Origin: CAYGYG01 sp964354155
GTDB taxonomy: Bacteria; Hydrothermota; Tepidihabitantia; SM23-42; CAYGYG01
Assembly: GCA_964354155.1 (NCBI GenBank)
Contig: CAYGYG010000030.1
Span: 1 to 31,247 of the forward strand
Length of the DNA stretch: 31,247 nucleotides
Reading direction: 5' to 3'
Within the stretch, counting starts at the first letter, position 1. Every line of letters starts with the position of its first letter. The notes under the pieces are model-generated. The model was not told where the DNA came from. It worked only from the letters and a program-made list of their open reading frames with translations, and searched no databases. This document shows, piece by piece, positions 7,642-16,024 of this stretch. The translations under genes were made by a program, and so were the position numbers.

Positions 7642-8609
7642 TCGCGGTCCTTGTCCTGCTCGCGGTTGACCTTAACCCTCCGGAAATCGAGCCTCTCGTT
7701 CTGAACGGGTTGCGGTACGCTTATACTGAGTCCTTCGATTCCGCCGCGGTTTGGTTTGATTCGATCCAGCGGGTCTATCCGGAAAACCCGAGCGGATGGT
7801 TCTACAAAGCCGCCCTGGTTCAGGTCTACATGATGGACGGCTGCCGCACCGACCGTGAACTTGAGTATTCCCAACTCATTGATTCGACGATTGCCAAAGC
7901 CACGCGCTACTTGGGTGACGGACCCAATCCCTGGGCTCAATACTACCTCGGCTCGGCCCACATGTACAGTGCCATCCACGAAGGGTCAAAGAAGAACTAC
8001 TGGGCTGCCTTCTCGCTGGGTATGAAGGGCGGCAAGATGCTCAAGAAGCTGATCGAGACCTATCCCGAGTTCTATGATGCTTATCTCGGCGCGGGTAGTT
8101 TCGACTACTTCTGGGCCCGGGCCAGCCGCTATCTGCCGGTTCTCAAGCTTATCGGAGACTTCACCAAGGGCGTGGAGGAGATCAAGGTCGCTCGGGCGAA
8201 AGGCACCTATTCTAGAATTACCGCGCAAAACGCCCTGGTCTGGATATATACGCAGGAAGGGAAGTATGCCGAGGGCCTTAGATTGGCCGATGACCTTGTT
8301 GCGCAATACCCGTCAAGCCGCACCTTCCTCTGGTCACGGGCTGGTATTCGGTATGCAAACCGGAAGTATGAAGATGCCCTTGCCGACTACGAAAGGCTGT
8401 ACGCCATCTACGATGCCGCCGCCGAAAAGAACTATGCCAACTTAGCCCAGGGCAAGCTGTATGCCGGGAAGTGTCTGTTCGAGCTCGGACGGCTTAAGGA
8501 ATCGCGGCAAGCCTGTGACGCGGTGCTCGGTTTCTACCGGTACCGCGACCGATACCCTCACATCAACGACTATGTTAATGAGGCGAAGGCTTTGAAGCGA
8601 TGCCTCTGA
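7638..8609 (+). CDS. TPR-type protein in the sugar operon
   Basis: A 323-residue protein with a short hydrophobic N-terminus (MIAVLVLLAVDL) that may be a signal or anchor. It then shows tetratricopeptide-like helical pairs, for example 'NGLRYAYTESFDSAAVWFDSIQRVYPENPSGWFYKAAL' (two adjacent parts, residues ~25-60), 'ALVWIYTQEGKYAEGLRLADDL' and 'KLYAGKCLFELGRLKESRQACDAVL'. No catalytic motif is visible. TPR proteins usually scaffold complexes. Sitting between a nucleotidylyltransferase and a glycosyltransferase, it might organise envelope glycan assembly, but that is inference. It overlaps both neighbours (ATGA upstream, 10 bases downstream), so it belongs to the operon. Confidence 0.8.
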   Translation: MIAVLVLLAVDLNPPEIEPLVLNGLRYAYTESFDSAAVWFDSIQRVYPENPSGWFYKAALVQVYMMDGCRTDRELEYSQLIDSTIAKATRYLGDGPNPWAQYYLGSAHMYSAIHEGSKKNYWAAFSLGMKGGKMLKKLIETYPEFYDAYLGAGSFDYFWARASRYLPVLKLIGDFTKGVEEIKVARAKGTYSRITAQNALVWIYTQEGKYAEGLRLADDLVAQYPSSRTFLWSRAGIRYANRKYEDALADYERLYAIYDAAAEKNYANLAQGKLYAGKCLFELGRLKESRQACDAVLGFYRYRDRYPHINDYVNEAKALKRCL

Positions 8610-9847
8610 AGCCGGTCCTTCTGGTATCCTACTACTTTCCGCCGCTGGGCGGACCCGGAGCCATCAGACCGGCGAAGTTTTGCAAGTACTTACCCAAGTT
8701 CGGATGGCAACCCGTCGTCCTCACCGTCAAGGACATCGCCTATTACACGCGCGACGAATATCTATTAGAGGACACGACTTCATGTGCGGTCACCGCATCG
8801 TGTTCGTTCGACCCGGCCCGCATCCTCTATCGCTTGGGCAAGAAGTCGCTGACCTGGACCGGCCAGGCTTCTTCCCTCGCGCCGTTCTTCAACCTCCCGG
8901 ACAGCAAACTCGGCTGGCTGGCCCCGGCTGTGCTCAAGGGGTTGCCGCTTGCACGATCGGCGCGCGTCATTATGGCTACGGCGCCGCCATTCACGTCATT
9001 ACTTGTCGGGCTCGTTCTGAGCAAGCTGGCGAACAAACCCCTGGTGGCCGATTTCCGCGATGCCTGGCTCGAGTTTCCCTTCATACCCTACAAGGGGGTT
9101 TATCGGTACATCAACTACCGGCTCGAGCAGGAAGTGGCCAAGCACGTCGATCGTGTCATCTCGGTCAGCCGTGCAATAGCAGACAACCTTACCCGCCGGT
9201 ACCCATGGCTTGAAAGCCGAATAACCGTCGTCCCAAACGGTTTTGACCCAGCCGATTTCGGCCGCACGGCTGAAGTCCGTGACTTCACAATTACCCATCT
9301 CGGCACCCTCAGGAAATCCCGAGACACCAAGCCGATTCTCACGGCTGTCCGCCAGCTCATTGACGAGAAACAGATCAGTCTCGGTACCGCGGTCAAGTTC
9401 ATCGGCAATATCGTACCTGACTTGCTCGACAATGTCCGCGCACTGCACCTTGAAAAGAATGTCATCCTGCATCATTACCTGCCGCACCAAGAAGCGATGC
9501 GAGAATTAAACTCGTCGCACGTCCTCTTCATGCTCAGCGATCCCGAATCTCACATCTTTCCCAGTCGCCAGGCTGAATACCTGGCAACTGGTTGTCCAAT
9601 TCTTCTGATCGGGGCGGCTGCCAGCAGCGAACTGCTCGCAGCGGCCCGAACTGACCATGGTTATCCGGTCGTTCTCGTTGGATCGGATGACCTCAAGACC
9701 ATCAAAGGCGAGATACACAAGTACTACATCCAATACAAAGAGGGTCGCCTCCGTCGCCGGCCCCTGCGTCTGTCTGAGTTCGACCGGCGAGTTCAAGCAC
9801 AGCGGATTGCGGCGATTCTTGACGACTTAACGAGCCAACCGAGGTAG
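8600..9847 (+). CDS. Family 4-like glycosyltransferase
   Basis: A 415-residue GT-B fold glycosyltransferase. The N-terminal domain begins 'VLLVSYYFPPLGGPGAIRPAKF', with 'SYYFPPxGGxGxxR' being typical of group-1 transferases, and contains 'PLVADFRDAWLEFPF'. The C-terminal nucleotide-sugar domain begins near residue 210 with 'ITVVPNGFDPADF', followed by 'ITHLGTLRKSRDTKPILTAV' and 'IFPSRQAEYLATGCPILLIG', the E-x-L-A-x-G region that contacts the donor. No signal peptide is present; it is probably cytoplasmic or membrane-associated. As the last gene of the nine-gene operon it is the likely consumer of the nucleotide sugar made upstream. Donor and acceptor are unknown. Confidence 0.88.
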   Translation: MPLKPVLLVSYYFPPLGGPGAIRPAKFCKYLPKFGWQPVVLTVKDIAYYTRDEYLLEDTTSCAVTASCSFDPARILYRLGKKSLTWTGQASSLAPFFNLPDSKLGWLAPAVLKGLPLARSARVIMATAPPFTSLLVGLVLSKLANKPLVADFRDAWLEFPFIPYKGVYRYINYRLEQEVAKHVDRVISVSRAIADNLTRRYPWLESRITVVPNGFDPADFGRTAEVRDFTITHLGTLRKSRDTKPILTAVRQLIDEKQISLGTAVKFIGNIVPDLLDNVRALHLEKNVILHHYLPHQEAMRELNSSHVLFMLSDPESHIFPSRQAEYLATGCPILLIGAAASSELLAAARTDHGYPVVLVGSDDLKTIKGEIHKYYIQYKEGRLRRRPLRLSEFDRRVQAQRIAAILDDLTSQPR

Positions 9848-9869
9848 TCTCCCGCCGTCCAAATATCTG

Positions 9870-9897
9870 TAGACAACAGCCGTGTTCTTGATATACT
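9870..9897 (+). promoter_or_regulatory. Promoter for the M28 peptidase gene
   Basis: TAGACA (9870-9875), a 16-bp spacer and TATACT (9892-9897) fit the promoter pattern seen elsewhere in the window. A start near 9904 would give a leader of about 100 nt that contains an upstream ORF and a perfect palindrome. Confidence 0.5.
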
Positions 9898-9919
9898 CAT
9901 ACAAGTGGCCCTTCGCACC

Positions 9920-10009
9920 ATGAAGATGTCGTTGCGGGTTTCCTACCAAGAATCAGGATTCTGTAGGGACACGCCATGGCGTGTCCCTACGCTACAGGAG
10001 GAATTATGA
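9920..10009 (+). CDS. Possible 29-codon upstream ORF overlapping the peptidase start
   Basis: ATG at 9920 opens 29 sense codons ending in a TGA at 10007-10009 that overlaps the ATG of the peptidase (ATGA). It reads through the 28-nt palindrome. The peptide starts MKMSLRVSYQESG and resembles no known family. There is no clear Shine-Dalgarno before it, so it may be chance; it is listed because a translated upstream ORF would control the hairpin and the downstream start. Confidence 0.25.
   Translation: MKMSLRVSYQESGFCRDTPWRVPTLQEEL
9963..9990. repeat. Perfect 28-nt palindrome in the peptidase leader
   Basis: The half-site GTAGGGACACGCCA is followed directly by its exact reverse complement, giving a 14-bp stem with no spacer. 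A second inverted repeat, AGAATC-AG-GATTCT (9949-9962), abuts it on the left. Palindromes of the GTAGGG...CCCTAC type are known as dispersed elements in many environmental bacteria. Here it ends five bases before the AGGAGG (9996-10001) of the peptidase gene, so in RNA it could affect ribosome access. Confidence 0.8.
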
Positions 10010-11607
10010 AATCGGCCAAGTATTCAATGATCGTTTTACTTATGGTCCCGGCCCTTGTCAGTCTGGCGTCGGGCGCAGGGCTGGGGATTGTGAAGCTGAC
10101 CCTGGAGCAGCAAGCTGAGTTTGCAGTCGCTGGACCCGTCGTCTACTGCGATCTCGGTGAACAACTTATTGTCCGAATGGACCAAGCCGCGGCCGAACTT
10201 TTCAGGGCCCAAAGCTGGCCTTTCGAAATACTCGACGAACACGTCGCCCCAGGCGAGTATTTCATGGTCTTCAAGGTCGGCCCGGCCCAGACTGCGGTCC
10301 CCGGCAAAGTCTTGTGGCAAGATGACCGGCGTTATCTGGTGAAGATGCCCGAAGCCAGTGCGTTTACCGCTAAAGCATCGGGCTATGAGATGGTCCGACT
10401 TCCCGAGACGCCCCACACTATCGTGCTGCCGCCAAAGGATGAAGGGCCGGTCAGCGCTGCACCGGACACCATCATCGAGCGGCTGATAAGTAACGTCTCG
10501 ACAACGAATCTGCGTCAGACCATCCTGGACTTGCAGAACTATCGTACCCGGTACACGTATACCTGGCAGTGTGATTCGGCCGCGGCCTATCTGTCGCGCC
10601 GGTTCAGCAGTTTGGGTGTCAGCACCCGGTACGACACCTACATCCTTAACGGCAACACCTCATACAATGTTGAGGCGACATACCCGGGCCTGGTCCATCC
10701 GGAAAGCATCGTCATCGCCTGCGGCCATTTTGACTCCTATTCCAGCCAGGCCCAGACCAATGCCCCGGGTGCGGACGATGACGCTTCTGGCGTCGCCTCG
10801 GCGTTGGAAATCGCCCGGGTTTTGACCACGGCCCGTTTCCGCTGGACCGTGAAATACGTTGCCTTCTCAGGCGAAGAACAGTGGATGAAAGGCTCTTATC
10901 ACTGGGTCGATTCGGTTGCCGTGCCTCAGGGGATGAGAATCGCAGGCGTCTATAATCTCGATATGATCGGGTATCCGGCCTATGACAGCAATTTGATCTA
11001 CATTACTCCGAACAGCGCCTCACGCTCTCTTGCAGTCCTTGCCGAATCGGTCAATCGCCAGTACGGCCTTAGCATGCGGGCATTCAACTACCTCGATGAA
11101 GACGCCGCCGGCGACCACACGCCGTTCTGGGAGAAAGGCTACAAAGCGGTCTTTGTCATCGAGGATTCTGAATGGGGTATCTGGAACGGTTCAAATCCGC
11201 ACTATCATACGACCCACGACACGTTGGGTTACGTAAAAATGTCACTGGTGACGCGCACTACCAAGCTCGCCCTGGGCTGCCTGGCTACGCTGGCCGGTCC
11301 GATTCACGGCACCGGCATCGCGGCCCAGCCTCCGATAAACCTGGAAAATCATAGAATCACAATATCGCCCAATCCAATGAGTCGTCTCACCATCATCAGT
11401 CATCCATGGAGTAAAGATGAGGAGTATCAGCTGATGATTTATGATGTTTCCGGATCTTTAGTACGGGAATTTGATGTTCAGGGGCCGAAGACTTCGTGGG
11501 ACGGCAGAGATTTAAGAGGCAAAGAACTGCCGAACGGCGTCTATCTGATGTGTTTGGGAAACGCTGCCCGGAGATCGATAGAAAAACTGGTGATTCTCAG
11601 GCGTTAG
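10006..11607 (+). CDS. Secreted M28-family zinc metallopeptidase with sorting tail
   Basis: A 533-residue exported aminopeptidase-like enzyme. The start ATG at 10006 follows AGGAGG by four bases and gives a good signal peptide (MKSAKYSMIVLLMVPALVSLASG); an ATG ten codons earlier lies in the palindrome and is less likely. The peptidase domain (about residues 155-430) has the complete M28 co-catalytic set: 'ACGHFDSY' (His), 'GADDDASGV' (bridging Asp), 'FSGEEQW' (catalytic Glu and ligand), 'YNLDMIGY' (Asp) and 'YHTTHDT' (His). The last ~85 residues, from 'ITISPNPMS' to 'GVYLMCLGNAARRSIEKLVILRR', form a FlgD-Ig/Por-type C-terminal sorting domain found on secreted proteins of the FCB group. Likely role: extracellular peptide degradation. 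Confidence 0.92.
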   Translation: MKSAKYSMIVLLMVPALVSLASGAGLGIVKLTLEQQAEFAVAGPVVYCDLGEQLIVRMDQAAAELFRAQSWPFEILDEHVAPGEYFMVFKVGPAQTAVPGKVLWQDDRRYLVKMPEASAFTAKASGYEMVRLPETPHTIVLPPKDEGPVSAAPDTIIERLISNVSTTNLRQTILDLQNYRTRYTYTWQCDSAAAYLSRRFSSLGVSTRYDTYILNGNTSYNVEATYPGLVHPESIVIACGHFDSYSSQAQTNAPGADDDASGVASALEIARVLTTARFRWTVKYVAFSGEEQWMKGSYHWVDSVAVPQGMRIAGVYNLDMIGYPAYDSNLIYITPNSASRSLAVLAESVNRQYGLSMRAFNYLDEDAAGDHTPFWEKGYKAVFVIEDSEWGIWNGSNPHYHTTHDTLGYVKMSLVTRTTKLALGCLATLAGPIHGTGIAAQPPINLENHRITISPNPMSRLTIISHPWSKDEEYQLMIYDVSGSLVREFDVQGPKTSWDGRDLRGKELPNGVYLMCLGNAARRSIEKLVILRR

Positions 11608-11612
11608 ACGCC
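11600..11612 (+). terminator. Weak terminator-like hairpin over the peptidase stop codon
   Basis: GGCGT (11600-11604) and ACGCC (11608-11612) flank the TAG stop, followed by CTTATTCG. The stem is short and the T-run poor, so this is a weak candidate only. Confidence 0.25.
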
Positions 11613-11615
11613 CTT

Positions 11616-11640
11616 ATTCGTTGCATTCGTTGCCATTCGT
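11616..11640. repeat. 9-nt tandem repeat between convergent genes
   Basis: ATTCGTTGC occurs twice in tandem (11616-11624, 11625-11633), followed by a third partial ATTCGT at 11635-11640. It occupies most of the 45-bp gap between the peptidase and the convergent barrel gene. Confidence 0.6.
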
Positions 11641-11652
11641 CAAATTCGGAAT

Positions 11653-13140
11653 TCAGATACGTGTCTGGAGTGAGAAAAGCACGGTCCGGCCCGGCTCCGT
11701 GCCCTCCCAGATTGTGTATTCGGCACCCAGTATGTTCCTGACCTCAAACTGCACGAGCAAAATCCGCAGCAACTCTCTCTTCACGCCAACATTGAACAGC
11801 GCATATCCGTCCGAACTAGATCCATAGCCGTCTCGCCCACTATGATACTCCAATCCAGCGTTGACATCAGCAAGATCAAATAGATTGAACACCAGATCGG
11901 CATTCATGTTTAGACGTCGGAAGAAGGGTACGTCATCGCTCGGCAAATCGTAGCGTACACGCCCGACGAAGGGCACACGATCCAACGCGACGCTGAAACC
12001 GGCGATTCTGAGGTCTTCAGCAGACGGTCGTTGCTCCATTCCCCCATAAAAGAAGTCTGATTCCCATTGCCCGTAGCTCGCAACCCGCCGGTAAGCAAAG
12101 CCGACCTCGACCGGCATGACCGCCGGGCGGCAGGCAAGACTCAGGCCAATTCGATCCCACTCCAAAAAGGCCTGCCCCGGGCCGTCATAGAGACGGGTAG
12201 TCTTAAAACCGCTGATGACACTATGAATCTTATAGCCGTTCCAGACTGAGGCGAGAAGCTGATCGCGAAGAAAACCAGCGCGCGCCGTTCCCACGACACC
12301 ATCACTCGCCGAAGATCGATCCTCGCCCCTGAAGTATACATAACCCAGCCCGACGCGGATCCTGGACACCTCGCGCTTTGACGTGATGTTGTCCCTTTCG
12401 TACGACAACAGCGGCGCCAAGAGCAGGAACCCCGACGAGTACTGCAAGAATACCTCGCCGTCGGCCCGGAAGCGGGCAAAGTCGAAACTCACCCGCGGTC
12501 TGAAATCAACCATGTTTTCCGACAATGATTCAGCTACTCGTAGTCTTTCGAGCACCAAGCGACCCATCAAGCCGGTTGAAGACGAAATGGAGTGCTCGAT
12601 TTGACCGGATAGCCCGACATGATAGGGATTCCTCAGATTGTAGGATGGTTCCCAGCCTCCGGGCACGACGTGCCGATAATCAGTGTACTTGAACTGTGTG
12701 CTAAGGTCAAACCCCTTGAGTAGTCGGGCTTGCGTGAAGAAGTACCGCTCACGCAGCGAGTCCGGAGGTAAATGTGACGTGCTGATGCCCGCCCCACCGC
12801 CATAATGGAGTACTGAACCCTCTTCGATGTCGCTCTTTCCGAAGTAACCCAGGTGATATAGTTGCTGACCGCCGCCGCCCCAGCCCATCTTGAGTTCGAC
12901 GTGGTAGCGCCGTCCGAACCGCTCTTCGATGCCTATTTTCTTCACCTGGCCGAGGTCGGATAAAGCCATTGTCTCGGTACGCGACAGATCCAGGGCGATC
13001 ATCGAGGTCTCGGCAAATGCAGTTCGCTCGCCGTAGACCTTCATCGTGTCCAAACCGAGAATGAGAACATCGGGCAGTTGAATCGGTTTGCCTGCGGTCT
13101 GACCGAAGAGAAGACTACTCAGGCAGAGAAGAAAGAAGAT
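11653..13140 (-). CDS. Outer membrane beta-barrel protein, probable AUC start
   Basis: About 495 residues, with a clear signal peptide (IFFLLCLSSLLFGQTAG) followed by alternating aromatic/polar strands of a barrel and a C-terminal strand ending 'PGRTVLFSLQTRI', similar to the last strand of TonB-dependent receptors. No plug domain is visible. Start choice: a strong AAGGAGG (13147-13153) lies six bases before an ATC codon at 13138-13140, exactly where the signal peptide begins. The nearest in-frame ATG is 49 codons upstream and would add a basic, non-signal-like stretch (RRWVRRIRRKVCLRR) read inside the TPR gene. It overlaps the TPR gene by 26 bases and is probably co-transcribed and coupled with it, suggesting a periplasm/outer-membrane pair. 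Function unknown. Confidence 0.75.
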   Translation of the reverse strand: MFFLLCLSSLLFGQTAGKPIQLPDVLILGLDTMKVYGERTAFAETSMIALDLSRTETMALSDLGQVKKIGIEERFGRRYHVELKMGWGGGGQQLYHLGYFGKSDIEEGSVLHYGGGAGISTSHLPPDSLRERYFFTQARLLKGFDLSTQFKYTDYRHVVPGGWEPSYNLRNPYHVGLSGQIEHSISSSTGLMGRLVLERLRVAESLSENMVDFRPRVSFDFARFRADGEVFLQYSSGFLLLAPLLSYERDNITSKREVSRIRVGLGYVYFRGEDRSSASDGVVGTARAGFLRDQLLASVWNGYKIHSVISGFKTTRLYDGPGQAFLEWDRIGLSLACRPAVMPVEVGFAYRRVASYGQWESDFFYGGMEQRPSAEDLRIAGFSVALDRVPFVGRVRYDLPSDDVPFFRRLNMNADLVFNLFDLADVNAGLEYHSGRDGYGSSSDGYALFNVGVKRELLRILLVQFEVRNILGAEYTIWEGTEPGRTVLFSLQTRI

Positions 13141-16018
13141 CTTTCGCCTCCTTGGCGTAGGGTGTATCAGGATATTTGTTGATGATCTTCTCAAGCAGAC
13201 TTTGCGCCTGATCCTTCTCACCCATCTCCTTGTAGGCCCGGGCCGCCTTAAGCTGGCCTCGCACCGACCAATCGGTGTACTTGCCATACACGTAGGAAAG
13301 TCTCATGTATTCCAGCGCCGCATTCTTGAAATCCCCCTTCGCCGAATTGATCTCGCCAACGTTGAATTGTGCCTCGGCGGCCACCTCATCTTCACGCTTC
13401 GTGATGACACTCTTCATGGTCACCAGTGCTTCATCGTACTTCTTGTCCTTCAACTGAAGCTTGCCGAGCTCAAGCGCCGACCTTGTGCCCCCATCGCTGG
13501 CTGGGTATTCCTTGGTCGCCGTCGTCCAGAACTCGATTGCCCGTGCCGCATCGCCCTTTTCATAGTAGGCTCGGCCCAGGTAGTAGTAGACCACATCCTG
13601 ATAACCCCGCTTCGTGTCGCCCTTGATTTTGCTCAAATGGTCGATCGCCGCCTGGTACTCCTTCATTTCAAATGATATCTTGCCGATCATAAAGTTCGCT
13701 TCGTCGTAGAATTTATGATCCGAGTGGGCTTCAACCAGCTCAACAAAGTACTGCCGGGCCTGCACGTAATCCTTGGACTGATACCAGGCCCAGCCCGACC
13801 AGTAAGTGGCATCACCGACCGGCGGTGTGCCCGGATAGCCGCTGATCACGCGACCATACTCGATGGCCGCTTCATTGTAGCGCTGCCGGTTGTAAAGCAG
13901 ACTGCCTTTTTTCAGGAACAGCCCGGCTTTGCGGGCCGATTCGCGCACCTGACCCGCCAGCGTTTCCAGCTCCTTTATCGCCTCTTCGGTTTGATTCATC
14001 TTTTCGTAAGTCCAGACCAGACCATCGGCGGCCGAGGAAAAGAGCAATGTGTCACCGTCAATGATTATCGTCTTGTAGACCCATTTGGCCTCCGCGTACT
14101 TGCCTAGGTTGTAGTACGCATCGGCGGACGCATACCGGGCCGACCAATACTTGGGGCTGGTCTCGCGGATCCGGGAAAATTCCTTCAATGCAGCGTCGTA
14201 ATTCCCTTTTCGGAACAACGAGAATCCCGACATGTACAGCGCCTCATCGGCCAGCACGGTGTCCGCCCTTGCTTTCTGATAGTAATCGCCAGCCTGGTCG
14301 AATCGCCCCAGCCGGTAAAGACAATTACCGGCCTTCAGATATGCCTGGTTAAGCTGCCCGGAACCGGCGTGACGTCTGATTACTTCCTCATAGTAGGTGA
14401 TCGCTTCTTCGTTGTTCTTGATATTGAAGTAGCAGTCTCCGGTCTTGATTAGTGCGTCGGCGGCAAGACTGCTGCCGGGGAACTCGGCCGCCAGAACCTT
14501 GAAGTGCTTCATCGCCTCGAGATACTGCCCCTGCTGAAACGCCACCCACCCCAGACCATAGTAAGCCTCGACCTTGCGCGGGCTGGCCGGGGATTCTCCA
14601 ATGACGGCCCGATAGGCGTCCTTTGACTTCTCATAACTGCCCAGACGATAGAAGGTCTCCGCCAAATAGAAGAGGGCTTCACCGCGCAGGGAATCAGGCA
14701 GTCTGGTCCGCGCCTGGTCGAGCAAGACACTCGCTCGCTGAAAGTCTTTGATCTGGAAACTGACGATTCCGGCCCGCAACATCACGTCCGGCCGCCCCAC
14801 TTTCACGTACTGCTCGATCGCCGCCCGATAATTCCCGGTCAGGTAGTAGGACTCGCCGAGCAAAATCCGGAAATCCTCCTTGATGGACTCCGGCCAATTC
14901 TGCTTCAATTCCTCATTGATGGTCTGCTGACACATCTCGAAGTTCTTCTCTCTGAAGTAGATCAGCCCGACCTGATACTGCGCTTCGCCCTTCAGCTCCC
15001 CTTCCACCGAACCAAGTAATTCACGCGCGCGTAAGAACTCCCGATTTCCGGCATAAGACAATCCAAGGTAATAAGCCCCCTTGTTCAACAAATCGCTCTT
15101 CGGGTGATTTTTCAGCAAGTTCTCGAAGGCATCGGCCGCCCGGACATAGTTGCCCTCGTAGAAGTAACTCAAGCCCACGCCGTACTGACCGTCGTCAACG
15201 TATTCGCTTTCCGGGTAGTACCGCATGATGCGCTCGTATTGAATCCGCGAACGCTCGTATTCCTTCTTCTGCAGGTGGATTTCGGCAATTAAGATCTTCG
15301 CCTGGGCGGCAATCGCCTCGTTCTGCTCCGAGACATTCTCCAGATACTTGATCGCCTCATCAATATTCCCCTGGCCCACCAGGCAATTCCCTTTCGCCAG
15401 CGCCGCATCCCGAGCCAGTTCATGAGCCGGGTAGGTGCCAACCAGGGAGTCGAACATGACAATCGCCGCGGCGTATTGCTTCTGCCGCTGGCGGCAGAAG
15501 CCAATCGAGTACAGTGCGATCGGCTTATGCTCGGCCTTGCCGCTGCTGTCGAGCACAGCCTGATAGAATGTCATTGCCGCGGGGTAGTCTCCCTTGCGAT
15601 AGTATGACTCGCCAACCAGATACTGCGCATCATGGTATAGCGGCCCGGGCGGCATCCGTCTCAGAAGGGAAATCGCACTATCGTAACCCGCCAGGTAGTA
15701 GTAGGATTGGCCCGCACGAAGCAGCGCGTCATCAAAGAAGTCCGCGTCCGGGTACCGTTTGATGCAACGCCCGAAGGTAAGCACCGCACCGCTGAAGTTC
15801 TTGGTCTTGAACTCACTCTCGGCTTTGACAAACAGCACGCGGGCGGCATGGCCGCTGGCGGGGTATTCGCCCAGGAAGTAATCCGCCTCCTGGATTGCCA
15901 GCATGTACGATTGGTCGTTGAACAACGCCTTAATGAAACTATACCTTTGTTCTTCGTCGGCAAATGACAGCGTGGCCGTCATCGAGACAAGCAGGGCAGC
16001 CGCAAGCACCGATTTCAT
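13115..16018 (-). CDS. Giant periplasmic TPR-repeat protein
   Basis: A 967-residue exported protein made almost entirely of tetratricopeptide-like repeats; phrases such as 'YYLAGYDSAI', 'YYRKGDYPAAMTFYQAVL', 'FYRLGSYEKSKDAYRAVI' and 'YYEKGDAARAIEFW' recur every ~34-38 residues to the end. It resembles BamD/YbgF-type TPR proteins but is much longer and lacks a lipobox. The chosen start is the ATG at 16018: it gives a textbook signal peptide (MKSVLAAALLVSMTATLSFA) and lies six bases after a TATAAT, predicting a leaderless mRNA. The ATG eight codons upstream lies within the promoter itself and is unlikely. The downstream barrel gene overlaps its end, so the two probably act together in envelope assembly or export, as inferred from context. 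Confidence 0.88.
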   Translation of the reverse strand: MKSVLAAALLVSMTATLSFADEEQRYSFIKALFNDQSYMLAIQEADYFLGEYPASGHAARVLFVKAESEFKTKNFSGAVLTFGRCIKRYPDADFFDDALLRAGQSYYYLAGYDSAISLLRRMPPGPLYHDAQYLVGESYYRKGDYPAAMTFYQAVLDSSGKAEHKPIALYSIGFCRQRQKQYAAAIVMFDSLVGTYPAHELARDAALAKGNCLVGQGNIDEAIKYLENVSEQNEAIAAQAKILIAEIHLQKKEYERSRIQYERIMRYYPESEYVDDGQYGVGLSYFYEGNYVRAADAFENLLKNHPKSDLLNKGAYYLGLSYAGNREFLRARELLGSVEGELKGEAQYQVGLIYFREKNFEMCQQTINEELKQNWPESIKEDFRILLGESYYLTGNYRAAIEQYVKVGRPDVMLRAGIVSFQIKDFQRASVLLDQARTRLPDSLRGEALFYLAETFYRLGSYEKSKDAYRAVIGESPASPRKVEAYYGLGWVAFQQGQYLEAMKHFKVLAAEFPGSSLAADALIKTGDCYFNIKNNEEAITYYEEVIRRHAGSGQLNQAYLKAGNCLYRLGRFDQAGDYYQKARADTVLADEALYMSGFSLFRKGNYDAALKEFSRIRETSPKYWSARYASADAYYNLGKYAEAKWVYKTIIIDGDTLLFSSAADGLVWTYEKMNQTEEAIKELETLAGQVRESARKAGLFLKKGSLLYNRQRYNEAAIEYGRVISGYPGTPPVGDATYWSGWAWYQSKDYVQARQYFVELVEAHSDHKFYDEANFMIGKISFEMKEYQAAIDHLSKIKGDTKRGYQDVVYYYLGRAYYEKGDAARAIEFWTTATKEYPASDGGTRSALELGKLQLKDKKYDEALVTMKSVITKREDEVAAEAQFNVGEINSAKGDFKNAALEYMRLSYVYGKYTDWSVRGQLKAARAYKEMGEKDQAQSLLEKIINKYPDTPYAKEAKDLLSSLPE
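13147..13153 (-). promoter_or_regulatory. Shine-Dalgarno AAGGAGG placed before an ATC codon
   Basis: On the minus strand AAGGAGG is followed by CGAAAG and then ATC. The six-base spacing is ideal for initiation, and no ATG, GTG or TTG in the barrel frame sits at a usable distance. It lies in the last codons of the TPR gene. Confidence 0.6.
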
Positions 16019-16024
16019 GATTTT

